52,798 bases of DNA from Corallochytrium limacisporum (lineage: Eukaryota; Opisthokonta), in the NCBI GenBank assembly GCA_002811645.1, contig PDIP01000033.1:193758-246555 (forward strand), in the 5' to 3' direction. Below, in pieces: positions 11,739 to 20,021 of the stretch (the stretch's first letter is position 1; each line of letters starts with the position of its first letter). The notes under the pieces are model-generated. The model was not told the origin of the DNA. It made no database searches and saw only the letters and a program-made list of their open reading frames with translations. A program made the translations under genes and the position numbers.

Positions 11739-13274
11739 ATGGACGAAGAATACGAACATTCTGGATACAATAGTATCGACATAATGCGCATGCTCGTCGC
11801 GGTCATGAACAATCGCGGGGGTGGGATCACTGTACGCATGGAAGAGGACTCTGAGGAGGAAGACGATGATGCCGTGGACCAACAGGACTTGGACACAGTG
11901 AACCCGAAGGCGCTACAAGGGAGTGCCTTCCAACAGCAGGTAAAGCATGACTCAGGTATGGGTTCAAAGTCAAATGTAATGCAATTATTGAAAAACAGAG
12001 AAACCAACCAAACGGGAAGGAGCCAATTTAATGAGGTGGAGAAGGCAGCGGCGATGGCCACGCATTTACCAAACGGACCGCCCATTGAAGTCGACGTTGA
12101 CATCCATGATCAGATATTTTGCGGAAAGTTTAGCGAGAATGGTAAGGTTTTCATGTCTGCAAGTCAGGGTGCCATGATCCATCTCTATGATGTGGAAGAT
12201 AACTGGAAGGTGTTCAAAGCTATCCCTGCGCGCCACACCGGCTGGGCTGTTGTGGATGTTGCCTTTAGCAGGGATGCACACTGGATCATTTACTCCAGCT
12301 GGAGTGACCATGTCAACTTCGTAAATCTCGTAAGCGCTGAGGAATACCACGAGCCTCTTCTGTTTAATGAAGGCGATCATCATTTCTGTCCCTTTAGTAT
12401 CAAGTTCAGCCATGATGCCTCCGAAATCCTGGCAGGCGCAAATGACGCATGCCTGTACATCTATGACATGGAAGAGCGTAAGGTTTCACAACGCTTCCGT
12501 GCTCACGACGACGATATCAACTGTGTCAACTATCTAGATGAAGGCCGTAACATTATTCTGTCCGGTTCCGATGACAGTATGTGCAAGGTATGGGACCGCC
12601 GTGCTTTGTCCAACAAGAAGCCCATTGGTAAGATGGCGGGCCATAACAATGGTCTGACCTGTATTGATCCAAAACACGACGAACGTCATTTTATTACCAC
12701 TTCGAAGGACCAAAGTATCAAACTCTGGGATATTCGTAAAATGTCCGATCCGGAAGCCCATATACATCCCAGCCGATACGCAATGGGCCAGTGGGACTAC
12801 CGAAGCTCTGTCGCATTCAACAGAGGCAAGCTACCAGCAAAACACAAGCACGATACGTCGATCATGACCTATCGGGGCATGTCGATTCAACGGACTCTGA
12901 TCCGCTCCTATTTCAGCCCGAAGGAGACGACTGGACAGCGTTACATCTACTCTGGTAGCTACGATGGCACTGTCTACATCTTTGATAGTTTGACGGGCGA
13001 GATTGTAAAGCGCCTGGAAGGACACCGCCATTGTGTTCGTGACGTGTCTTGGCATCCCTATCGACCACAACTGGTGAGTGTGGGCTTTGACTGTACGGTC
13101 AAAATGTGGAACCATGAGTCCCTGAACAAATTGGGTACCAACGAAAGGCCAAAGGCCCGGAGACATCATCGATCCAATGAGACTGACTCTATGGACGAGG
13201 ATGACCATTCCTTCTACGATGAAGATGATGACGACGATGATGATCCAGATTATGATCCTTTCGAGGTGTACTAA
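11739..13274 (+). CDS. DCAF11/WDR23-like WD40 repeat protein
   Basis: DCAF11 proteins are substrate receptors of CUL4-DDB1 ubiquitin ligases. From the ATG at 11739 the product is 511 aa. An acidic N-terminal region (about 1-110) is followed by WD40 repeats from roughly 115 to 470. Recognisable blades include HDDDINCVNY...LSGSDDSMCKVWD, HNNGLTCIDP...DQSIKLWDIRKM and the family-typical late blades STGQRYIYSG-like plus GHRHCVRDVSWHPYRPQLVS. The linker DTSIMTYRGMSIQRTLIR matches a conserved DCAF11 segment as I recall it. The C-terminus is a highly acidic Asp/Glu tail. In a fungus the ligase partner is inferred. A reading from a TTG at 11730 adds three residues and is not preferred. Confidence 0.85.
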   Translation: MDEEYEHSGYNSIDIMRMLVAVMNNRGGGITVRMEEDSEEEDDDAVDQQDLDTVNPKALQGSAFQQQVKHDSGMGSKSNVMQLLKNRETNQTGRSQFNEVEKAAAMATHLPNGPPIEVDVDIHDQIFCGKFSENGKVFMSASQGAMIHLYDVEDNWKVFKAIPARHTGWAVVDVAFSRDAHWIIYSSWSDHVNFVNLVSAEEYHEPLLFNEGDHHFCPFSIKFSHDASEILAGANDACLYIYDMEERKVSQRFRAHDDDINCVNYLDEGRNIILSGSDDSMCKVWDRRALSNKKPIGKMAGHNNGLTCIDPKHDERHFITTSKDQSIKLWDIRKMSDPEAHIHPSRYAMGQWDYRSSVAFNRGKLPAKHKHDTSIMTYRGMSIQRTLIRSYFSPKETTGQRYIYSGSYDGTVYIFDSLTGEIVKRLEGHRHCVRDVSWHPYRPQLVSVGFDCTVKMWNHESLNKLGTNERPKARRHHRSNETDSMDEDDHSFYDEDDDDDDDPDYDPFEVY

Positions 13275-13455
13275 ATCTTCGTATCTATATTATGACTTCC
13301 AACGAAAAAGCAACAAAAAGAACATCATTTCATTACGCTCCTAATTCCATGATCTTCCGAATTACATTCCAAATGATGACCCATGAACGACTAGGTGCTT
13401 CGAAGAACGGCTACTTTGCTTGAATTCTGTTTGTTTTATAGAAACGGTCTGTCCG

Positions 13456-14508
13456 CTATGCAAACTCATCCTTAAGCGGACGCTCCATGAGGAACTTCAT
13501 GCCCTTGCTCGGGTCCATCTCCCCTCTGATGAACATGTCGATGGCAAAGAACAGAGGACAGTCCAGTCCGCGTTCCTTGCACATCTTGGCCGCCACAGCG
13601 GCAGTGGGCACACCCTCGACGACCTCCCCCATGGACTGGAGGATGTCGTCCAGCTTTTCACCAGCACCCAGACGGCGTCCCACCGTCTGATTACGAGATA
13701 AACTACCGAAACAAGTCAGCATCAAATCACCAAAACCTGATAGACCGCTCAAAGTCTCTGGGCGGCCCCCGAGGGCATCTGCAATGTCGCGCATTTCCTT
13801 ACAGCCGCGGGTTACAAACGCGGCCATGGTGTTGTAGCCAAAGCCAGTACCTTGGATGATACCCGCACCAATGGCCAGAGGATTCTTTAAAGCTCCACCG
13901 ATTTCAACTCCCTTGACGTCGGTGCTTGTGTAGATGCGGAATGTGTTCAGGGTCAGCCACTGTTGAACCTGCTTTGCATCCTCAAGGTTCTCTGCCGCGC
14001 AGACCGCAGTGGTGGGATAATTCTTCATCATTTCTTTGGCAAACGATGGACCACTGATATATGCGGTGCGGAAGTCGGGCCCCAGAGCACTGTGGATCAC
14101 TTCGTGCATAAACTGTTCGGTCTTCACATAGATACCCTTGGCAGTGGAGAGCAGGATAGCATCCTTTGGGAACTTGGCCTTCTTGGACATGAGGTAGTCA
14201 TAGGACAACTGCGTGGGAATGCAGTGAATCAGCAACTTGGCGTCCTTCAGTGCCTCATCATCATCCGTGGTGGCCGTGACTCCCTCTGGAATATCGAATT
14301 CCTGTAAATGCTTGGGGTTGCGGCGAATGCCATTAATGAGCTCGCACTGGCGCTTGTCACGGCATAAAAGCATAACCTGGTGATGGTTGCGCGCGGCAAT
14401 TGTGGCCATGGCAGTACCAAAGGCACCTGCACCAAGAACACATACTTTGATGTTTTCACGGTGCTCGGGAGGAAGATAGTGTCCGTGGTGATTTCGTTCT
14501 CCCGCCAT
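13456..14508 (-). CDS. NAD(P)-dependent glycerol-3-phosphate dehydrogenase, bacterial GpsA type
   Basis: The enzyme interconverts dihydroxyacetone phosphate and glycerol 3-phosphate, the entry to glycerolipids and a redox shuttle. The 350-aa product starts at the ATG read from 14508; the frame stays open for 109 more codons upstream, but only from a GTG. The Rossmann motif GAGAFG is at 26-31. STAKG (Lys124) and GGALKN (Lys208) carry catalytic lysines, SRNQTVGR around 271-278 binds substrate or cofactor, and EVVEG lies near 296. The motif set (ISGPSFAKE, GLSGFGDLMLTC, SRN) follows the GpsA/plastid/glycosomal subfamily, not the usual cytosolic fungal Gpd1 type. There is no obvious organelle signal in the 350-aa form. 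Confidence 0.93.
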   Translation of the reverse strand: MAGERNHHGHYLPPEHRENIKVCVLGAGAFGTAMATIAARNHHQVMLLCRDKRQCELINGIRRNPKHLQEFDIPEGVTATTDDDEALKDAKLLIHCIPTQLSYDYLMSKKAKFPKDAILLSTAKGIYVKTEQFMHEVIHSALGPDFRTAYISGPSFAKEMMKNYPTTAVCAAENLEDAKQVQQWLTLNTFRIYTSTDVKGVEIGGALKNPLAIGAGIIQGTGFGYNTMAAFVTRGCKEMRDIADALGGRPETLSGLSGFGDLMLTCFGSLSRNQTVGRRLGAGEKLDDILQSMGEVVEGVPTAAVAAKMCKERGLDCPLFFAIDMFIRGEMDPSKGMKFLMERPLKDEFA

Positions 14509-16810
14509 GGTTGCTACAGTGTGGTATTGGCTGTTCCAAACTTCGAACCTCAGTTCTCGCTCAGCCTCCAGACTATGATGAATTGACTCACACCGACGCG
14601 GTCGATCTACTGGATTAAACTGGGCTCCCAAAGTAGCTGACACGATCAGCTGCGCAATGGACACCTGCCCATGCTCCGCATCCCACAAAGCACACTTCAA
14701 TGCAATGCACTGGCGTACGTACAGCGGTGTCCACCAAGCAAGCCCAGGAGGAGGGGGGCCCGGGGGGAGCTCACGTCCACACACACTCCCCCCCCCCGCG
14801 TGTCGTGTTCGGCACGAACGGTTCGGTATACACACACACGCACTCCCCCCCCCCCCTTCCCCTTCTCTCCTTTTTTATCATTCCTTGTTTTCTTCTCTTT
14901 TTTTTTCTTTTTTTTGAGTGACCTTGGGAGCGGGACGAGGAGTAACCGTCCCAACCAAAAAAGAATAAGTATATTTACTATTGTTATTAAGCGTATTGAA
15001 AACCCGCCGGTGGCCAAATGATCTCTCGTCCGTGGGCTTTTCTTCCCCTCCCCCCCCCTCTCCTCCGGGCCGGGCCGGTGCGTGGAGCGCGCTCCAAAGA
15101 GACCCGTGTTTTCCTTTCCCGCTACTAACTCAAACTATAACCCGGAGCCGGGGCGTGTACTACACACACTGAAAAAAAAAATAATGGCTACGCTACGGTG
15201 GTACCACCAAACACACTCACACCCCCCCTGGCCCGGACTTTTTAAGGCCCCCCCCCTCCCCCGGGGGGCTTTGGGGCAAGCCGTCGTTTTGTTCCATGGC
15301 TGTGAAGAGAAGAGAAGCGAAGAAGCGAGAGGGATTAGTTAGTTTATCACACTTGAGATTCATGGGAAACAGACGACGATGCGAAGCGTTAAAATTACAG
15401 CACACGCAGCTCACGCCGCGCACGAATTCGGTCTGACGAGTGAGTGGTGAGCTCGGAAGTGTGCATGACGCGGGTGGGGTGGCAACCCTTGAGTTGTGAG
15501 GTTTTCGGGTGCGCATACATAAGTCACTTTCAAAATACGCAGAGTGTACGTACATAGTAGTCGAATGGCTGCGCGATGGAGACGAGTCACAATGAAATAT
15601 GCGATGAATTCTTCGTTGTCCACTGAGGGGACGGGACGGGACGAGACAACGATGGCAGTGTCCCTTTATGGTCGCGACAAGATCGCTGCTTTGGTTCAAG
15701 TTTCATTCTTGCGCAATTGGCTTTCAGCGTGAAAACCCCCTATTTCGTCTGGCCCACGGGAGATGCTTCTTGGGCCAAACGCGTGAGCACCAACCCGTTC
15801 CTGCGTGTGTGCGTGCGAGAGCGATAATGGACCACACCGGTGGATACGGACCATCCCTCCCCCCCCCCTTCGTTTGCTTCATTTGCACACACACACATAC
15901 ACGCTGCCATTTGGTTTCTTTCCTTTGTATTTCCGTCATTTTTATCGCTACGAAACTTGCCCCCATCCCCAACCCCCGATATTACCTCCCGGGGGGAGGG
16001 GGGGAGAGTCGAACCGGGAGCATTTGTTTTTTCTTTATTTTTCTTGTAAGCTACACACGGCAGTGAAAGCAAAAATATCAGCACCCCCCCCCACCCAAAC
16101 CAACCCCGTCCGTACTGCAGCCATCGTTTTCCCGTCCGGACGACTCGCAGCCTGCCCCCACCCCTCCCCCTCCCTTTCGATTTTTGCCTTAAATTTTCGC
16201 TAAGGGCCCCCCTTGGGGGGGGGGGGGAGAGGTGCCCAAGGTTTTTAAACACCACCCTCCTGCGCAGCTGGTGTTTTCCCGCTGTGGCAGTTCGAGGGGG
16301 GGGGAGGGACGAGTTCGCAGGTGTGAAAGATCTCGCAGCGCGTTCGTTTCGCCGAAAAATTTCTTCTCTTTTCTTTTTTTTCGGCAGGATCACACCGGGG
16401 CTGAAATCCCGCTTGGCCCGCCTTTGTCCCTCCGGGAAAAAGAGCAAGGGACCGTAGGCAGCTGAGCATAGTGAAAGTACCACGAAGAAGCGGGGCCGTC
16501 GCGTCGAGCTGGGTGTTTTGTTTATTTCGCCCGGCCTTGTACCGGTGATAAAGATGGGAGAAAATAGACTCCCGTTATTTGATTTTAAAGGAAAGCAAAT
16601 CACCCGCAGAGGTGAGACCCGCCGGGGGAGTTGACTGAGACCCGCCTAACGGAAACAGACGGGCGGATCAGGGACTGTGAGTTGGTAGATGAGGCACAGA
16701 TGGTAGTGTGATCCGGACAAATGATGAATATTTGTGTATATTTTATAGCTTAATCATATCTACATTGAACAATACGGCAGAAAAACTTGGGATCAATACG
16801 CGTTTGCAGC
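14509..16810. other. Divergent low-complexity intergenic region
   Basis: No gene supported. The stretch separates the minus-strand GPDH and the plus-strand Spo16-like gene. It holds C-runs, G-runs and A-runs, C/G palindromes at about 15247-15276, 15985-15999 and 16207-16228, and a short CA tract near 15883-15900. On the minus strand, two strong intron-acceptor contexts end at 15300 and 15169, which could belong to a spliced GPDH leader. Two copies of TGAGACCCGCC lie at 16613 and 16636. Confidence 0.5.
16613..16646 (+). promoter_or_regulatory. Paired TGAGACCCGCC motif upstream of the Spo16-like gene
   Basis: The 11-mer occurs at 16613-16623 and again at 16636-16646, 23 bp apart and 165-198 bp before the ATG. 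A third copy is at 11527-11537. Function is inferred only from repetition and position. Confidence 0.35.
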
Positions 16811-17549
16811 ATGGTGACAGCAAGGACACAGAGGCAATCAGGAGCGATCAAGAACTGGGAAATCACACTGATCGTAAACAACAGACTAAAAAATCACCGT
16901 TTGATTGAGCTTTTGGGAACTCGTAAGTTTAAATTGCGATGTAGGTAAGACATTGAAAGTCACAGGATGCCATAGCACAGATTTACTAACATACGATTCA
17001 GACTCCGAGACGACGCCATCGAGTACGATTATTGTGCCCCAGGTCGGCCTCTGCTTTGTGTTGGTCAGTGGAATGGCAAATGGGGATGCTGCATGGGTGT
17101 CCCGTGTCAAGGACATTCTGCAAACGGCGAGTAAGCTGTTCCGTACCTGTGTCGCTCTTCTGTTTGGAGTGTCTGCTTTGCGAGGTACCGCCAGTGTGCA
17201 AATGCAACTGCTGTGCGCTGAATACAGGATTAGCGCTGTTCCAGCGTGTCAGATTCTTGATGCCTGCAGTGCCATTGATACATATGCCAAAGCGTTCCTG
17301 AGGGAGCATCGGAAAGCTACCAAGGACCTGTCCCTGACCTTGGAACCGGAGGTAAATGTCAAAGCCATCACAAGCATCTTGAAAGTGATTCCTAGCGTTA
17401 ACAATTTGGAAGCCGTCATGCTGCAGAGACATTTCGGTTCCTTGAGGGAGATCGCCAAGGCCAGTCGCAAAGACCTCAGGGACGCAGTGCAAAGTAGTGC
17501 TATAGCTCATGATATTGATCACTTCTTTAAAGCCGATATACTATTGTAG
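16811..17549 (+). CDS. ERCC1/XPF-family protein with one intron; candidate meiotic crossover factor Spo16
   Basis: Two exons, 16811-16922 and 17002-17549, join across a 79-nt intron with donor GTAAGT at 16923, a perfect TACTAAC branch site at 16984-16990 and acceptor CAG ending at 17001. Splicing phase is consistent and gives 219 aa from the ATG at 16811. The N-terminal half has the alternating strands of a degenerate XPF/ERCC1 nuclease-like fold (ITLIVNNRLKNHRLIELL, STIIVPQVGLCFVLVSG, CVALLFGVSALRG) without the ERKxxxD catalytic motif. The C-terminus is a helix-hairpin-helix DNA-binding tandem (ILKVIPSVNNLEAVML, HFGSLREIAKASRKDL). Length and strand order fit Spo16, partner of Zip2/SHOC1 in class I crossovers. 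ERCC1/Rad10 and FAAP24 are alternatives. Its stop lies 5 nt from the convergent FKBP8-like stop. Confidence 0.7.
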
Positions 17550-17554
17550 AAATT

Positions 17555-18649
17555 TCAGGGAAAGATGTAAATATACAGAAGTGCGGAAATGATGGCCAAT
17601 GCGATCGCCATGGCGATCTCCAACTTGGTGACCATGGGCTTACGCGGGTCCACAGTCTTGTCGCCACCCGATGACGACTCGGATTCTGCCCTCCCACCGC
17701 TGTAGCCGTCAATCATCTTGCTGTAGGCATCGCGCTGCTTCTGGACTTCCGCCTTGCGGGCTTCCTTGCATCGCGCGAGGCCCACCTTCGCACTACCGTT
17801 ATTTGGATCCTCGCCGAGACATGAAGTATAATACCAGACTGCCTCTTCATACTCCTTTGTAGATTCGTGAGACAAAGCCATGCGGTATAGAGCCTTCACA
17901 TTCTTCTCATCCAATTCCAGGACCTCCTTCAGGGTTGTCCGGGCCTTCTTTGGCTCCTTGAGCTTAATTTCAGCAAAGGCACGGTTATTCAAGCACACTG
18001 CCCGCGTTGCACGAATCTGTTGCAGCTGGACCGCATCCTTGACACCATCCTCGACCAAAAAGCTGACAGCTTTGTTGTAAATATTGAAGGCTCCTTGAAT
18101 GTCGCCGGTGTGCAAGACTTCGTTCCCTCGCTCCTTTCGTCCTTCTGCGCTGTTGACCCGCTGCTCAGCTGTCATGACCTCTGGTGGCGGACGCATGTCG
18201 CCCACTTCCTTAACCGTCACATATATCGCAATGTCTTGGTTTGGGCCGATATTTGAACCATTTCCGAACTCAGCAAATGCAAATCGTGCCCTAGATTTGA
18301 TAATGCAACTGTCGCCCTTGTGCAGCATCCGGACCACGAGGTCGAAGGCCGAGCACACGTCATCATCGCCGAGAACTGTGTCAATATCCTTAGGAGTCTC
18401 TTGAGCAAATGTCTCAACAGAGAGGTCCTTGGAAAACTCCATAGGTAGCAGCACATACCGAACAGTCACATGCTGACCAGGACTCAAATCCTGAGAATGC
18501 CTCTGCGACGGCTCGATAACCTTGTACAAGAGGTCTCCACTACCCAAGAGATCTTCATAGCCCTTGTTTGTTTCGTCAGCAACGTCCACCCAGCTGTCGC
18601 TGCGCTTTGGCGACAGTGTCTCTGTCCTATTTTCTTCCGACTCGCTCAT
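17555..18649 (-). CDS. FKBP8-like immunophilin with TPRs and a C-terminal membrane anchor
   Basis: FKBP8 (FKBP38) is a tail-anchored cochaperone of the mitochondrial or ER outer surface that binds Hsp90. From the ATG at 18649 the product is 364 aa. In order: an acidic Ser/Glu-rich start, a degenerate FKBP-fold segment (about 40-150, with VLGDDDVCSAFDLVVRMLHK matching the FKBP8 core), a TPR block (about 165-295, including GNEVLHTGDIQGAFNIYNKA and KVGLARCKEA), a charged linker and one hydrophobic helix at about 343-362, ending FP. Several active-site aromatic residues of classic FKBPs are not evident, so isomerase activity may be weak. In-frame ATGs at 18706 and 18865 would lengthen the N-terminus; the 18865 extension is low-complexity and unlikely. 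Confidence 0.85.
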   Translation of the reverse strand: MSESEENRTETLSPKRSDSWVDVADETNKGYEDLLGSGDLLYKVIEPSQRHSQDLSPGQHVTVRYVLLPMEFSKDLSVETFAQETPKDIDTVLGDDDVCSAFDLVVRMLHKGDSCIIKSRARFAFAEFGNGSNIGPNQDIAIYVTVKEVGDMRPPPEVMTAEQRVNSAEGRKERGNEVLHTGDIQGAFNIYNKAVSFLVEDGVKDAVQLQQIRATRAVCLNNRAFAEIKLKEPKKARTTLKEVLELDEKNVKALYRMALSHESTKEYEEAVWYYTSCLGEDPNNGSAKVGLARCKEARKAEVQKQRDAYSKMIDGYSGGRAESESSSGGDKTVDPRKPMVTKLEIAMAIALAIISALLYIYIFP

Positions 18650-18706
18650 TGTCGTTTCCACCTGGTTCAAACTCCGGTGTGGGTCCACAATCTCAACCTC
18701 AATCAT

Positions 18707-19157
18707 AACGCTACAGTCGAAGCATGCTAAATAGGTGGAAACAAGGTGCACACGGATTGTGAAATGGTTCTCGAATTCAACACCAGCCGGCCCGATCCTG
18801 CCCCCCGGGGGGCCATGGCGCCCCAGGCACAGTTGTTCTTCCCCTATGGGGCGATTCCACCTCATTTTCTTTGCCCCCGGGGTTGCGCCCCGACGGCGGT
18901 AGTAACACGGGAAAGGGGTTAGTGTTTTTTTTTTCTTTCTTTATTTCCCCTTTTTCTTTGTGTCTGGAGGGCGAGTAGCAACACCAACTGCTACGAGTCA
19001 GGAGAGAAAACGGGTGTGGGCCTGGCCGGTGACCAAAAGCCGGGATCATCGTCGCACGATGGTGTGACTAAAGCACTATGTTCGATGGGTTTCATTGATC
19101 TCCTTAGGAATCGGACTGGATAGTTTAATAGAGGGACAAAAAGACAGGAATTCTAAT
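18707..19157. other. Spacer between two minus-strand genes
   Basis: No gene supported. It contains a perfect 14-bp palindrome at 18800-18813, a C/G-rich patch and a T-rich run near 18925-18960. Confidence 0.55.
18800..18813. repeat. Perfect 14-bp C/G palindrome
   Basis: GCCCCCCGGGGGGC is its own reverse complement. It lies 151 bp upstream of the preferred FKBP8-like start and within the longer open frame from 18865. Confidence 0.85.
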
Positions 19158-20021
19158 TTACATCTTGTAGCTGGCATCGATGCGGTCCAGTTTACGCAGC
19201 TCAGCTTGCCATACCAGAGGGGCGACCATAGGCAGACCCTTCGCACCTTGGCCAGCAGCATTGGTAACGGACGCGTCAGATGGGATATTGAGTAATTCAG
19301 AACCACCAGCAAGAGCACCGACCTGGATCTCACACGCCTTTAGCAAGAATGAAGTAGCCAAGAACGCTTCCGGAATGGTGGAACCAACCGTCAGAGAACC
19401 GTGATTGCGCAAGAGCATGGCCTTCTTATCACCCAGGTCCGAAATGATGCGCTGGCGCTCCTCCAGATTGTCAGCGATACCCTCAAAGTCATGGTAAGCG
19501 ACCTGGTCACGGACAACAAGGGCAGTCTGACTCAGAGGCATGAGACCGTCCTTCATGGCACTGACAGCGACCGAAGGGGCGTAGTGAGTATGGATAACAG
19601 CTTGCGCATCTTCCCGTGCCATGTGAATGGCAGAATGGATGGTAAATCCAGCACCATTGACCAATTTCTTCTTGTCATGCTCGGAAACAATGTTTCCTTC
19701 AATGTCAATTTTCACGAGAGACGAGGCTGTGGTCTCATCAAAACCGGTGCCGTAGTTGTTGATCAAGAAATGATGTTCGGGCCCCGGCACACGGGCAGTG
19801 AGATGAGTGAAGATGGAGTCATCCCAGCCATAGAGCGCAACCAGGCGGTACGCAGCAGCCAGGTCGACACGGAGGGCCCATTCCTCAGGAGTGACGTGTT
19901 CCGGACGGTAAGTCAGGGGATCAACAGGGCCACTGCTGCAACTTGCATTGCGGCACACCTCTTCGGAAGACACGTAGCCGACAGTCAAGGCAATCACACC
20001 AAGGATAGTAGAAAGCTTCAT
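19158..20021 (-). CDS. Class II aldolase/adducin-domain protein with N-terminal signal peptide
   Basis: Class II aldolase-fold proteins are Zn-dependent sugar-phosphate aldolases or epimerases, or non-catalytic adducin heads. The 287-aa product begins with a classic signal sequence (MKLSTILGVIALTVGYVSS), likely cut after about residue 19. Two nearby Cys residues (23, 28) and an NAS glycosylation sequon (25-27) follow. The domain starts at about 45 (EEWALRVDLAAAYRLVALYG). Metal ligands are visible as HTH (His144, His146) and His207 in RNHGSL, so the zinc site looks intact. Close relatives, as I recall them, are cytosolic bacterial and animal proteins; secretion is therefore unusual. Substrate unknown. 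The start is the first ATG, just upstream of the signal sequence. Confidence 0.87.
   Translation of the reverse strand: MKLSTILGVIALTVGYVSSEEVCRNASCSSGPVDPLTYRPEHVTPEEWALRVDLAAAYRLVALYGWDDSIFTHLTARVPGPEHHFLINNYGTGFDETTASSLVKIDIEGNIVSEHDKKKLVNGAGFTIHSAIHMAREDAQAVIHTHYAPSVAVSAMKDGLMPLSQTALVVRDQVAYHDFEGIADNLEERQRIISDLGDKKAMLLRNHGSLTVGSTIPEAFLATSFLLKACEIQVGALAGGSELLNIPSDASVTNAAGQGAKGLPMVAPLVWQAELRKLDRIDASYKM

Noticed and set aside
14509-14835. N-terminal extension of the GPDH gene
   Set aside because: Starts only from a GTG, is low-complexity, and the 350-aa form from the ATG at 14508 matches family length.
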